From: Mixta calida
GTDB taxonomy: Bacteria; Pseudomonadota; Gammaproteobacteria; Enterobacterales; Enterobacteriaceae
Assembly: GCF_002953215.1 (NCBI RefSeq)
Contig: NZ_CP026378.1
Location: 3,640,540-3,704,539 of the forward strand
DNA: 64,000 nucleotides
Direction of reading: 5' to 3'
Shown: piece after piece, positions 36,769 through 46,431 of the stretch
Position numbering within the stretch: the first letter of the stretch is position 1
How the letters are laid out: every line of letters starts with the position of its first letter
Notes under the pieces: model-generated
What the model was told of the DNA's origin: nothing
Seen by the model: only the letters and a program-made list of their open reading frames with translations
Database searches by the model: none
Program-made: the position numbers and the translations under genes

Positions 36769-38172
36769 TCAGGCTTGCTTCGCCTGACGCGGCACCATCA
36801 GCGCAATCGCCAGGAAAGCGAGCACGCAGAACAACACGTTCACCAGCAGGCCGACGCTAGCGGCGGCCGCCACGCCCTGCGGCAGCATTGCCGCGTAGGC
36901 GGAAGCGGAAATCGCAATCCCAAAGGCGCCGCCCAGCGAGCTGGCCATTTTATAAATGCCGGACGCCACGCCGATTTTATCTTCCGGCGCGCTGGAGATG
37001 GCGGTATCGGTGGAGGGCGTGGCGTAAAAGCCCAGCCCCAGCCCAAACAGGATATAGCCGATCAGCACCGCCGCCACGTAGACGCCGTCGGGCAGGCGCG
37101 TGAACGCCATCAGCGCCACGCCGACGCCGGTGATCGCCGTGCCCCACAGCATCGGCCTGCGCGCGCCTGTCTTTTGCAGCAGTTTCTCACCTACCCGAAT
37201 CATACTCAGCACCGCGATCAGATAGCCGATGGTCAACATGCCGGACTGAAAAGCGCTGAAGCCGCGCCCCTGCTGAACATAGACGCTGGCGACGATCAGC
37301 GTGCCGGCGACGGCGTTCAGCAGGAAATTAGAGAGCGCCGCGCCGCTGTAGGCGCGGTGTTTAAACAGCGCGAAATCGATAAAGCTGGCGCTTTTTTTAC
37401 GACGCGCGCCGGTGAAAAACAGCAGCGCCGCCAACACAAAAACCGCGCCGGGGATCAGCACCACGCTGCTCAGCCAGCCGAACGCGCTGCCTTTAGTGAT
37501 AGTCCAGTTCAGGCAGATCAGCATCACCACAAAGGTGAACAAACCGAAGTAGTCGAACCGGTTTCCCTGCGTTGCGGCGACTTTGCTTTCCGGCGTGCCG
37601 CGGATCAGCAGCATGCCGGTCAGCGCGCAGAGAATCGATAAAATAAACACCCATTTCCAGCCCCAGTAAGTCGCAATCGCCCCGCCCGCCAGCGAGCAGA
37701 GGCCGGAGCCGCCCCAGGAACCAATCGACCAGTAGCTCAGCGCCCGCTGCCGCGCTTCATCCTGATAGTAGGCTTTAATCAGCGACAGCGTGGCGGGCAT
37801 AATACAGGCGGCCGACAGCCCCTGGATAATGCGCCCCACGGCGAACAACAGGGTATTTTGCGAAATAATCAGGCAGAGGCAGCCGATAATACTCAACAGC
37901 AGGCCAAGCTGAGTCATTTTCACCCGGCCAAAACGATCGGCGAAGCCGCCCGCCACCACAATAAAACAGCCGGAAAAGAGTCCCGTCAGGCTTATCGCTA
38001 AATTGAGCGACTCCAGCGGAATCGCCACCTCCTGCTGAATCGCCGGTACGATATTCACTACCGACTGGGCAAAAAGCCAAAAGGTCAGCACGCCGGCGAT
38101 AATACCGAGAATAAGCCGACCGCTTCCCTGAAATGCGGCAGGTGCCGCAGCGTTGATCTCTGTGGCGGACAT
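36769..38172 (-). CDS. MFS transporter, DHA2-like (14 membrane segments)
   Basis: Proton-driven exporter-like carrier, 467 residues, of the drug:H+ antiporter-2 group. Visible are D-R-F-G-R-V after TM2, the antiporter-type G-R-I-I-Q-G-L-S-A-A in TM4 and about fourteen hydrophobic segments. The ATG at 38172 has GGGAG eight bases ahead; an earlier ATG six codons upstream lacks one. The M20 amidohydrolase gene ends 85 bases upstream on the same strand, so the two are likely cotranscribed; the carrier may move the substrate or product of that enzyme. The substrate is unknown. Confidence 0.82.
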   Translation of the reverse strand: MSATEINAAAPAAFQGSGRLILGIIAGVLTFWLFAQSVVNIVPAIQQEVAIPLESLNLAISLTGLFSGCFIVVAGGFADRFGRVKMTQLGLLLSIIGCLCLIISQNTLLFAVGRIIQGLSAACIMPATLSLIKAYYQDEARQRALSYWSIGSWGGSGLCSLAGGAIATYWGWKWVFILSILCALTGMLLIRGTPESKVAATQGNRFDYFGLFTFVVMLICLNWTITKGSAFGWLSSVVLIPGAVFVLAALLFFTGARRKKSASFIDFALFKHRAYSGAALSNFLLNAVAGTLIVASVYVQQGRGFSAFQSGMLTIGYLIAVLSMIRVGEKLLQKTGARRPMLWGTAITGVGVALMAFTRLPDGVYVAAVLIGYILFGLGLGFYATPSTDTAISSAPEDKIGVASGIYKMASSLGGAFGIAISASAYAAMLPQGVAAAASVGLLVNVLFCVLAFLAIALMVPRQAKQA

Positions 38173-38256
38173 AATGACTCCCTTCATCATTGTTGTTGCG
38201 CGGCCGGTTCTCTTCCGGCGGAAATGCCTGTAAAGCAGCCGCGTTGCGCAAAACCG

Positions 38257-39426
38257 TTATTTTAAAAAGCGTTCGGCAAGATAGCTGAAAAAGATCGCGC
38301 CGGGGGCGATCAGTTCATCGTTAAAATCGTAACCGGGATGATGCACCATACAGCGTTCCGGCTCGTCGCCGGCGCCGAGAAACAGATAACCGCCGCGGGG
38401 GTTCTGCTCCAGCATAAAGGCGAAATCTTCGCTGCCCATCACCGGCGCGGCATCGGCGCAGACCTTCTCCGCGCCGAACAGATCGCGCGCCACCTCAACG
38501 GCGAACGCCGTCGCATCGGCATCGTTGACCAGCGCCGGACAGCCGTTGACGTGCTCGATGTTGACTTCGGCGCCCATGCTTTGCGCCTGGCCAAGGGCAA
38601 TCTCCCGAATACGCTGCAACAGCCGCTGCCGCACGTTGTTGTCCAGCGCGCGTACGCTCAACTTCAGCAGCGCGCTGGCGTTGATAATATTGGGCGCTTC
38701 GCCGGAACAGAGGCTGCCAACCGTCACCACCGCCTGATCAAACGGCGAAACGTTGCGCGAAACGATGGTTTGCAGCGCCAGCACGATCTGGCAGGCCACC
38801 AGCGTGGCGTCGGTGGTTTTTTCCGGGAAGCCGCCGTGCCCGCCTTTACCGACCACCTCAATATGCAGCGTGTCGGCGGAGGCCAGCATGGCGCCGGTAC
38901 GGGTATGGATGTGTCCTTTTTTAATGCCCGGCATATTATGCAGTGCGTAAATGGCGTCGCAGGGGAACTGGCGGAACAGTCCATCTTCCAGCATTAGCCG
39001 CCCGCCGTAGAGCAGCTCCTCGCCCGGCTGGAAAATCAAATGCAGCGTGCCGTTGAAGCGGCGACTACGCGCCAGATATTCGGCGGCGCACAGCAGCGTT
39101 GCGGTATGTCCGTCATGACCGCAGCCATGAAATTTATTTTCTGTGCTGCTACGCCACGGCTTGTCGTTCTGCTCGCGCATCGGCAACGCATCCATGTCGG
39201 CGCGCAGCCCCAGCGTTTTTTCGCCGCTGCCGACGCGCAGGGTACCGACCACGCCCGTTTTCGCCATACCCCGATGCACTTCATAACCCCATGAGCGCAA
39301 CTTATCGGCGACCATATCGCTGGTGCGCGTCTCTTCCAGTCCTAATTCTGGATGCTGATGCAGATCGCGCCGCAGCGCAATAAACTGATCCTGATTATTA
39401 TTAATATGCTGATATATATACTTCAT
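38257..39426 (-). CDS. M20 family amidohydrolase (hippurate hydrolase/IAA-amino acid hydrolase-like)
   Basis: Zinc/manganese-dependent hydrolase of N-acyl amino acids. The 389 residues have R-R-D-L-H-Q-H-P-E-L near 19, the metal segment H-G-C-G-H-D-G-H near 101, the catalytic glutamates in Q-P-G-E-E near 133, A-L-H-N near 161 and the C-terminal M-G-S-E-D-F-A near 330, plus an inserted dimerisation domain (about 185-300). The true substrate, such as hippurate, auxin conjugates or acetylated amino acids, cannot be told from sequence. Upstream of and probably cotranscribed with a DHA2-type carrier. AGGGAAAG before the ATG. Confidence 0.87.
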   Translation of the reverse strand: MKYIYQHINNNQDQFIALRRDLHQHPELGLEETRTSDMVADKLRSWGYEVHRGMAKTGVVGTLRVGSGEKTLGLRADMDALPMREQNDKPWRSSTENKFHGCGHDGHTATLLCAAEYLARSRRFNGTLHLIFQPGEELLYGGRLMLEDGLFRQFPCDAIYALHNMPGIKKGHIHTRTGAMLASADTLHIEVVGKGGHGGFPEKTTDATLVACQIVLALQTIVSRNVSPFDQAVVTVGSLCSGEAPNIINASALLKLSVRALDNNVRQRLLQRIREIALGQAQSMGAEVNIEHVNGCPALVNDADATAFAVEVARDLFGAEKVCADAAPVMGSEDFAFMLEQNPRGGYLFLGAGDEPERCMVHHPGYDFNDELIAPGAIFFSYLAERFLK

Positions 39427-39770
39427 AACTTTCCCTTGCGCTCAATTAAAAAGCCAAACTTCTTTTTACGCTCAGCGGGGGAAATAAAATGCGTCGGTTT
39501 TCACATAAAGCAAAAAAGATGGCTTTATTATTAACGGCTTCACTAATACGTTAGCGAAGCCATTATTATTGCTCAGTCTGTTAAACGCATTATTTATATT
39601 TATTATTTTCATTAAATAGCAGCGTATTATTAGTTGACGATAAGCATAACCGTACGGCATCCGTTATTCAGACAAATAACAGAATATCGAAAAAGAGAAA
39701 ATAAGGAGAACGCAAGAGAGGCAAAACGAAATAACCGGGCGGAAAGCTGCCTTTCCGCCGCGTCTGAGCG
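39427..39770. other. AT-rich intergenic region with hairpins
   Basis: Holds the promoter side of the amidohydrolase gene and the terminator of yghU. An imperfect hairpin, GGCTTC...GAAGCC (39536-39561), lies in the amidohydrolase leader. No gene is seen. Confidence 0.5.
39725..39759 (-). terminator. Terminator of yghU
   Basis: Stem GGCGGAAAG paired with CTTTCCGCC around a four-base loop; on the minus strand TTATTTCGTTTT follows, 12 bases beyond the yghU stop. Confidence 0.7.
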
Positions 39771-40634
39771 TTAGCTCAGCTTATCTTCAGTGCGCAGTTC
39801 AAAATCCGAGGCGTCGTGACGCTCGCGCAGCTGCTGTGACGGTTCGCCCCAGGTGCGGTTTACGATGCGTCCGCGCTTAACGGCCGGACGCTCGCTAATC
39901 TCTTTCGCCCAGCGCTGCAAATGGGTGTAAGCGCTGACGTCGAGGAACTCCGCCGCTTCGTACAGACCGCCCTGCGCCAGTACGCCATACCACGGCCAGA
40001 TCGCGATATCAGCGATGGTATATTCGTCGCCGGCGATATAACGATGCTGAGCCAGCTGACGATCCAGCACATCCAGCTGACGCTTCGCTTCCATCGCAAA
40101 GCGGTTAATGGCGTATTCAATTTTTTCCGGCGCGTAGTGATAAAAATGGCCGAAGCCGCCGCCCATGTAAGGCGCCGATCCCTGCAACCAGAACAGCCAG
40201 TTGAGCGTTTCGGTGCGCGCGGCGCGGTCCTGCGGCAGGAAGTGACCAAACTTCTCTGCCAGATAGAGCAGGATAGCGCCTGATTCAAACACGCGTACCG
40301 CCGGGCTTTCCGATACGTCGAGCAGCGCCGGGATTTTGGAGTTGGGGTTTACTTCGACAAAGCCGCTGGAGAACTGATCGCCTTCGCCGATGCGGATCAG
40401 GTGCGCATCATATTCCGCATCGCTCACGCCCAGCGCCAACAGCTCCTCCAGCAGGATCGTCACCTTCTGACCGTTCGGCGTGCCCATCGAATAGAGTTGC
40501 AGCGGATGCTTGCCGACCGGCAGTTCGGCGTCATGGGTGGCGCCCGCGATGGGACGATTGGTTTTCGACCAGCTGCCGGCGCCCTGCTGATCCCACTTCC
40601 AGACCTTCGGCGGCTGATAATTATTCTCTGACAT
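39771..40634 (-). CDS. yghU: Glutathione S-transferase-like disulfide-bond reductase YghU
   Basis: Nu-class GST homologue with glutathione disulfide reductase activity. The 287 residues equal E. coli YghU. N-terminal thioredoxin-like domain with L-P-V-G-K-H-P-L-Q-L-Y-S and the T-P-N-G-Q-K-V-T segment, N-S-K-I-P-A-L cis-Pro region near residue 100, E-S-G-A-I-L-L-Y-L-A-E-K-F near 115, and a helical C-domain containing G-G-G-F-G-H-F-Y-H-Y. The ATG at 40634 gives the family start M-x-x-N-x-Y-Q-P; a 35-codon extension was rejected. Single-gene unit with its own terminator. Confidence 0.95.
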   Translation of the reverse strand: MSENNYQPPKVWKWDQQGAGSWSKTNRPIAGATHDAELPVGKHPLQLYSMGTPNGQKVTILLEELLALGVSDAEYDAHLIRIGEGDQFSSGFVEVNPNSKIPALLDVSESPAVRVFESGAILLYLAEKFGHFLPQDRAARTETLNWLFWLQGSAPYMGGGFGHFYHYAPEKIEYAINRFAMEAKRQLDVLDRQLAQHRYIAGDEYTIADIAIWPWYGVLAQGGLYEAAEFLDVSAYTHLQRWAKEISERPAVKRGRIVNRTWGEPSQQLRERHDASDFELRTEDKLS

Positions 40635-40898
40635 AATGTGGTGTCCTTTATAGGTGATTAGCGACGCAGATAGTGCTGCTATCGAGTGTAGCAGTTGACC
40701 TTCAACAAACTTAACCGTGCTGGCTCTGCGTATCGTCATAACGACATGGCGCTGTCATTTTGACGCTGAACGCCTCTGTCAAAAAGACATGCCATGACTT
40801 TTTATTATTATTTTTTAATACGTTAACTATGGCATACGCTTTGCACTGACATCTGTGGAGACCCTGTTCTGTTGTTAGGCTAACCCTAAGGAGCCGCT

Positions 40899-41090
40899 AT
40901 GTCCTGGTATGATGACTTACAATGTCAGGTAGAGAAGTGCGTCAGCGTTGAGCATGCTGCGCTGATGAGCGAACTGATGGTAGAAATTGGCGTGGACGAG
41001 ATGATCGCCAGCAACGAGCGCCCTCGCCTGCTGCGCCATCCCGCCGGGAATCTTTTCAGCCGTTTACGCTATCGTTTATTCCGTAAGTAA
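40899..41090 (+). CDS. Small protein of unknown function
   Basis: A 63-residue frame with TAAGGAGC six bases ahead of its ATG, which is a good ribosome site. The product is acidic in its first half (residues 1-40, E-H-A-A-L-M-S-E-L-M-V-E-I-G-V-D-E-M) and strongly basic at the end (L-F-S-R-L-R-Y-R-L-F-R-K). No family is recognised. It lies 36 bases before the deoxynucleoside kinase gene in the same direction and may be cotranscribed with it. Confidence 0.55.
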   Translation: MSWYDDLQCQVEKCVSVEHAALMSELMVEIGVDEMIASNERPRLLRHPAGNLFSRLRYRLFRK

Positions 41091-41126
41091 AGAGAAAGCC
41101 GTACCCGCCACGCAGAAGGACATCGA

Positions 41127-41768
41127 ATGAGAATTGTCGCCGTTGAGGCCAATATCGCCGCCGGTAAAAGTACCCTTGTCGGGCCGCTGGCGGAAAAACT
41201 GACGGCGCTGACCGGCGAAACATGGCGGCTGATGGTGGAGCCGGTGGACGCCGATCCACATTTTTTAGCGCTTTTACAGGATTTCACCGCCCGCCCTGAC
41301 GACGCCAATGCGCGCATTCGCTTTCAGCTTTACATTACCCGCATGCGTCAGCGGCTGCTGCAAGCGCTGCCCGACGGCAACTATGTGATCGAGCGCTCGC
41401 TTTACAGCGACGTGGTGTTCTGTCAGACCAACTTCCTGCAAACCGAGCGCCCTGACGCCCGCTATATGGATTACTACTACCAGATTAAGGCGTGCTTTAA
41501 AGATTACCCGCCCATCGACGTGGTGCTCTATATTGACCGCGATCCGCAGGCGTGCTTTGCAAGCTGTATGCAGCGCGCGCGGCCAGGCGAAACCGCCTAT
41601 ACGCTTGACTATTTTCAAGATCTGAAACGCTTCCACGACGCCTGTCTGCCGCAGCTGGTGCGGCACTATCCCGCACGCCTGATCGTCTGGCCGGTGGCGT
41701 CGGGCTTTGCCGATGTAGGGGCGCTGGCCGCCAGCCTGGTGCAGCAAACCGGTTGGGGCGTCAATTAG
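41127..41768 (+). CDS. Deoxynucleoside kinase family protein
   Basis: Nucleoside salvage kinase of the dCK/dGK/TK2 fold, 213 residues. Walker A in E-A-N-I-A-A-G-K-S-T (residues 7-16), E-P-V near 38, the catalytic/specificity E-R-S in V-I-E-R-S-L-Y-S-D near 88, the lid-like R-A-R-P-G-E near 148 and Y-I-D-R-D-P near 132. Such kinases phosphorylate deoxynucleosides to monophosphates; which base is accepted cannot be told. AAGGA before the ATG. E. coli lacks a close homologue of this type, so it is an accessory gene. Confidence 0.8.
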   Translation: MRIVAVEANIAAGKSTLVGPLAEKLTALTGETWRLMVEPVDADPHFLALLQDFTARPDDANARIRFQLYITRMRQRLLQALPDGNYVIERSLYSDVVFCQTNFLQTERPDARYMDYYYQIKACFKDYPPIDVVLYIDRDPQACFASCMQRARPGETAYTLDYFQDLKRFHDACLPQLVRHYPARLIVWPVASGFADVGALAASLVQQTGWGVN

Positions 41769-41937
41769 TCGCGGCATCCTCTTTGTCGGCTGGCACTTTT
41801 CCGGCGACGCGGGCCGCCGCATCGGGTTGCTGCGCTCCATCCAGCGCGTTTATATCTTGCCTGACCCGCGCCGTCTTACGCAGATTGCTTATTTTGCCGC
41901 TGGCGTGCTTTTCTGCCTGAACAGCTTTTCCTGCCAT
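41761..41937 (-). CDS. Possible small basic protein, hypothetical
   Basis: A 58-residue frame on the minus strand starting M-A-G-K-A-V-Q and ending D-A-A-T-N, overlapping the end of the kinase gene by eight bases. Codon choice resembles the core genes (CTG, GCG, CGT, AAA). It is rich in Ala and Lys, and no family is recognised. A GGGA sits nine bases before the ATG; an in-frame TTG behind GGAGG (about 41961) is an alternative start. It may be a chance frame. Confidence 0.3.
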   Translation of the reverse strand: MAGKAVQAEKHASGKISNLRKTARVRQDINALDGAQQPDAAARVAGKVPADKEDAATN

Positions 41938-42234
41938 AGCGCGTCCCATCAACAGCAACAAGCCCTCCGCCTAACTAAGAAAAGTCTTAAGAAAAAATTT
42001 GCCATTACCCACAAAGTGTCTAAGGTTTATGGATGAGATCTGGTAATGACCTTTTATTATCAGAAAAGGTTTAATAGAAAAAGGAAGGATAACTACATTT
42101 AACTTCAATAAATTATTCGCAGAACCACTTTTCTGAATGCCTCAGAAGATTATTCATATTGAATATCTCTTGCCTGTTAAATAACACCTTCGGCAAGGGG
42201 AAGAATATTATTATTAAAATTTTGGATGCACGTT
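41938..42234. other. AT-rich spacer before the autotransporter
   Basis: No gene is seen. The composition falls well below that of the neighbours, suggesting the edge of an acquired segment and containing the autotransporter promoter. Confidence 0.4.
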
Positions 42235-45200
42235 ATGTCTGTTTTAAACACCGAGAAAAAAATAGCCGTTCAAATAGCCATGGCACTTTTGCCAATGTCA
42301 GTATGCGCGGCCGACATGGAAATTAGTGATGACGAGAAAGTCTCCGCCATTCTTGCTGACAGTCATCCAGGTACGGCTGCTGCGCCAACGATTAAATTCA
42401 GTAATGACAATATTGTGGTTAACGGCAGCCTGACGATCGACAGCAGCGATATCACCTCGGAGCAGGCGGAATATATTGTCCATGCCTATGGCCGCACTAT
42501 CGATTTAGGTCAGAGAACGCATATTAATAGTGAAAATAGCCCTAACCTGGTGACGGCTGAAGCGGGCGGATTAATACGCGGCGCCGGTCTTAATATTAAC
42601 GCGACTGATAATGCTTATGGTCAGGCAATGGGGCAGATGTACGGCATCAATGCTATTTCCTCACCTGGCACTGCGGAAGATAAACGTATCGATATTTCAG
42701 ACACGACGCGCGTTACCCTGAATAATTTATCTGGTAATGCCACCGGCGTATCCGCTCACTGCGGATCGGCTGCCGACTGTAATACCAGCCAGAACGCCAA
42801 TATGCAGTTTGGTGCTTTAGGCGTAAATGTTATCGCTTCGGACGATGCAACGGGCATTGAAGCCATCGGACAGAATATTGCGATGGATGAATCTTCTGTT
42901 GTGGTTAACAGCGATAGCAGAGACGTGAATGTGCAGGGCATAGTCGCCAGCGGTGGCAGCATTAGCGTCGCCGGCTATACCGACCTTTCGGTTTCAGGCA
43001 ATGGCGCGCTCACCGCAATTTCCGCCAGCGGCCCTTCGGCGTCAGGCCAGCCGAATATTGATTTGCAGGGTGGCGCTTCGCTGATGCTGATCAGGGATCG
43101 GAACAATACGCACGGCGTTAATGGCGTGGTGGCCGGGGGCGGCGCAAACGTACACCTCACCGATACCTGGCTCACGCTCGCCAGCGACGCCAACGTTAGC
43201 GAAACCGATCGTTTTTTGACGGCGAGCAATAGCCGTGACGATATCGCTTCAACCATTACGGTTGACGGCCAGCTGACCGTCGCCGTAAGCGAAGATTCAC
43301 CGCTGCCCAGCGCCCTGACTTACGTCGGCGCCGAAGGCAATAGCCGCATCGATCTGAACGGCAGCGCGATATTGGGCGATCTGCGCAACGCGGATAATGC
43401 GACCGCATTTTATGCGCGTGACGGAGGCAACGTCACGCTAAACGATCGGCAGGTCCGCGCATGGGGGCGGTAACGGCAGATAATGGATCTATTGATCTGC
43501 GCACGGCAGATAACGCTTATCTCTACAGCACCACCTCTACGCTGAACGGCGGCACGATCAATCTGGCGCTCAACGGCGCCAACAGCGTATGGGATATGAC
43601 CGGCAGCTCCTCGCTGACCCATTTGCAGCTCAACGGCGGCACCATTAACTTCCTTAACGATTCCGGCACCGAATTTAAAACGCTGAAGGTAAACGGAGAC
43701 TACAGCGGCAACGGCGGATCGCTGGTGATGAACGTCACGCTGAACAGCGATAATGACTCGCCCAGCGACCGAATGATTGTCACCGGCAATACCAGCGGTA
43801 ACACGACGGTGAAATTTAATCATATTTACGGCCACGGCGATCATACCGATATGGGTATAGAGCTGATCACGGTGAACGGCGTATCCGAAGGGCAGTTTAT
43901 TCAGGATCGACGCATCGGCATCGGCCTGTATGACTATGCACTGGTGCAGAAAGGCAAAAACTGGTATCTGAGCAACAGCCTGGCGGATATTGAAAATAAT
44001 GACACGATACCGGCGCCAGAGAGTCCTGATAACGGCGCCAGCGATAACGGCAACAGCGGCGGCTCGAACGGCGCTGGCGACAGCGGCAACACAGGCGGCT
44101 CGGACGGCGCCAACGATAATGGCAATACCGGCGGTTCGAACGGCGGCAACGGCAATACCGGCGGTTCGAACGGCGGCAACGGCAACAGCGGCGGTTCGAA
44201 CGGCGACAACGGCAATGGCGGCGCTTCGAACGGCGACAATAGTAATACCGGCGATGCGAACGGCGATAACGGCAACAGCGGTAAGGTTGGGCGCTATGAC
44301 TATACCAAAGTGTATCGCCCGGAAAGCGGTAGCTATATCGCCAACATGGCGGCGGTCAATACCCTGTTCCTGACGCGTCTGCATGACCGCCAGGGAGAGC
44401 ATGAATATGTTGATTACGCGACCGGCGAACGTCATTCCACTACCCTGTGGATGCGCAATACTGGTTCGCACAGCCGTTTCGAAGAGGCAGGCGGCCAGCT
44501 GATTAGCCGCAGTAACAGCTACGTATTACAGCTCGGCGGCGATATAGCGCACTGGAGCAGTAACGCGCGCGACGGTGGACGGCTTGGCCTGATGGCGGGT
44601 TATGGCCATAACCGTAATAAATCACGGTCTGAGATTACTGGCTACACTTCGCGCGGCCAGGCGGATGGCTATAGCGTCGGGATCTACGGAACCTGGTTTG
44701 CCGACGAGGCCACGCGTACCGGCGCCTGGATCGACAGCTGGGTTCAGTACAGCTGGTTCCATAACTCGGTTTCCGGCGCTCAAATGCGCGAGGAGAAGTA
44801 TCGCTCCGATGGCGTTACCGCCTCGCTGGAAGCAGGCTATGCGCTACCCATCGGCAGCTCGGAAAAGTTCAGCTACTGGCTTGAACCGCGTGGTCAGGCG
44901 GTGTGGATGAATGTGCAGGCGGACTCTCTGGGGGAAGATCAGGGAACGCACGTCAGCATGACCGGTTCCGGTAACGTCATGACGCAGCTGGGCATGCGCG
45001 TCTGGATGAAGGGCAAGCCGGAAAACGGTGTGGCGGACAGCTTCCGTCCCTACATCGAAGCCAACTGGATTCATCATACCCGCGACTTTGGGGTGAAGAT
45101 GAACGGCGAAGGCAGCACAATGATCGGCAGCCGCAATCTGGCGGAAGCGCGTATTGGCGCTGAAGGCGAGGTCAACAGTCGCCTGGCGCTTTGGGCCGAC

Positions 45201-45272
45201 GTGGGTCAGCGGACAGGCCAAAACAAGTATAGCGACACGCGCGGTACGGTGGGCATCAAGTTCCAGTTCTGA
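42235..45272 (+). pseudogene. Autotransporter (type Va), frameshifted at a G-run
   Basis: Surface protein with signal peptide, beta-helix passenger and C-terminal barrel, split over two frames. The first frame (42235-43473, also possible from an ATG at 42226) covers the signal peptide (cleaved after V-C-A-A, about residue 26) and most of the passenger, ending at TAA in W-G-R. The second frame (open from before 43461 to 45272) continues the passenger without a break in character, then an Asn/Gly/Ser linker and a pertactin/AIDA-type barrel of about 300 residues (from T-L-F-L-T-R-L-H-D-R to the terminal I-K-F-Q-F). One extra G in the five-G run at 43463-43467 would restore one 1012-residue protein. 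As sequenced, no displayed product is expected. Adhesin-like; target unknown. Confidence 0.85.
44037..44283 (+). repeat. Asn/Gly/Ser-rich linker repeats in the autotransporter
   Basis: About eight degenerate units of 27-30 bases encode G-G-S-N-G-G-N-G-N-T and relatives between passenger and barrel. It is the kind of array that expands or shrinks by slippage. Confidence 0.8.
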
Positions 45273-45344
45273 TAACGCGTTCTGATTCGGCGCTGTAATA
45301 AGCGTGGACATAAGCGGTCCCCGTCTCGATTGGGGGCCGCGCTG

Positions 45345-45728
45345 TTAATGCTCTTCCGCAGGCGCGTTTTCATCGCGCGGCGGCCTGCGCTTCGGCTGAT
45401 ACTTTTCCGGCAGCGGCGGTACCGGTCGCCGATCGTCAATCAGATGGCGAATAGCGAGAATGGGATGACGCCAGAGCATGCGCGGCCCCGCCCAGCGCAT
45501 AATCTGTTTCATCTCTTCGCGCTTTGCAGGCTGATAGCAGTGGATCGGACACTGTTTACAGGCGGGCTTCTCTTCGCCGAAGGCGCAGCGGTCAAGGCGC
45601 TTTAAAGCATAACGATGAAGTGCCTGGTATTTTTCCGCATTGGGCGACGCCTGTGGACAGCCTGACGCATACAGGTCGATCATTTTGGTGATGGTTTGCT
45701 TTTCTCGCTGAATACGTTTTCCTGACAT
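45345..45728 (-). CDS. ygbA: Nitrous oxide-stimulated promoter family protein (YgbA-like)
   Basis: Small cytoplasmic protein (127 residues) of the family that includes YgbA, whose gene is induced by nitric-oxide stress through NsrR in E. coli. Family signature M-S-G-K-R-I-Q-R-E near the start and the cysteine cluster C-A-F-G-E-E-K-P-A-C-K-Q-C-P-I-H-C-Y (about residues 48-65) that could bind a metal, then P-A-K-R-E. The end is proline/arginine-rich. ATG at 45728 matches the family; a 16-codon extension was rejected. Upstream hairpin CGTGACG/CGTCACG (45760-45777). Confidence 0.85.
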   Translation of the reverse strand: MSGKRIQREKQTITKMIDLYASGCPQASPNAEKYQALHRYALKRLDRCAFGEEKPACKQCPIHCYQPAKREEMKQIMRWAGPRMLWRHPILAIRHLIDDRRPVPPLPEKYQPKRRPPRDENAPAEEH

Positions 45729-46100
45729 AGCGCGTTGCCTGATAGCCCGATGATCACAACGTGACGCGAACGTCACGGCACGGCCTATTTGTAGCGCAAA
45801 AAATCACCGCTGATATTAACCGCGATCAACAGATGTTTCTTAATCCTTATAAAGCGGCCGCTATGCAGCGGGCAGCGGGCAGCGGGCAGCGGGCAGCGGA
45901 TTATTTTCGCACCCATTAACCCCTGCATTTAACAGGGTTATTGGTTGACTAACGTTGCATTGTCGTAGTATGCCTGCTCACCCGCTCAGGCAAGGCGCGG
46001 CCTTTCAGCCTGCGTCCTTCAGTCCCTAATCAGTAGACTGGTATAAAAATATAAAATCCACCAGACGGCAATAAATAAGATAAAAGAGATAAATTCTCTT
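45729..46100. other. Intergenic region with 7-bp repeats and a possible promoter
   Basis: No gene is seen. It contains the dyad CGTGACG/CGTCACG (45760-45777) in the ygbA leader, a short tandem repeat (45865-45899), a promoter-like TTGACT...TATGCC pair near 45953-45982 on the plus strand, and the left target duplicate of IS1. Confidence 0.45.
45865..45899 (+). repeat. Five tandem copies of GCAGCGG
   Basis: Five perfect contiguous 7-base units in noncoding sequence. Confidence 0.95.
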
Positions 46101-46155
46101 GGTGATGCTGCCAACTTACTGATTTAGTGTATGATGGTGTTTTTGAGGTGCTCCA

Positions 46156-46431
46156 GTGGCTTCTGTTTCTATCACCTGTCCCTCCTGTTCAGCTACTGAC
46201 GGGGTGGTGCGTAACGGCAAAAGCACTGCCGGACATCAGCGCTATCTCTGCTCTCACTGCCGTAAAACATGGCAACTGCAGTTCACTTACACCGCTTCTC
46301 AACCCGGTACGCACCAGAAAATCATTGATATGGCCATGAATGGCGTTGGATGCCGGGCAACCGCCCGCATTATGGGCGTTGGCCTCAACACGATTTTACG
46401 TCACTTAAAAAACTCAGGCCGCAGTCGGTAA
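46156..46431 (+). CDS. insA: IS1 protein InsA
   Basis: The 91-residue DNA-binding protein of IS1 (GTG start), acting as repressor when made alone. N-terminal zinc finger C-P-S-C and C-S-H-C, then a helix-turn-helix ([11 protein letters not shown]). A -1 shift at AAAAAAC (46407-46413) fuses it to InsB to give the active transposase. Confidence 0.95.
   Translation: MASVSITCPSCSATDGVVRNGKSTAGHQRYLCSHCRKTWQLQFTYTASQPGTHQKIIDMAMNGVGCRATARIMGVGLNTILRHLKNSGRSR

Noticed and set aside
43410..44471. Long minus-strand frame with V-A-A-V-R-T repeats
   Set aside because: Antisense of the autotransporter linker repeats.
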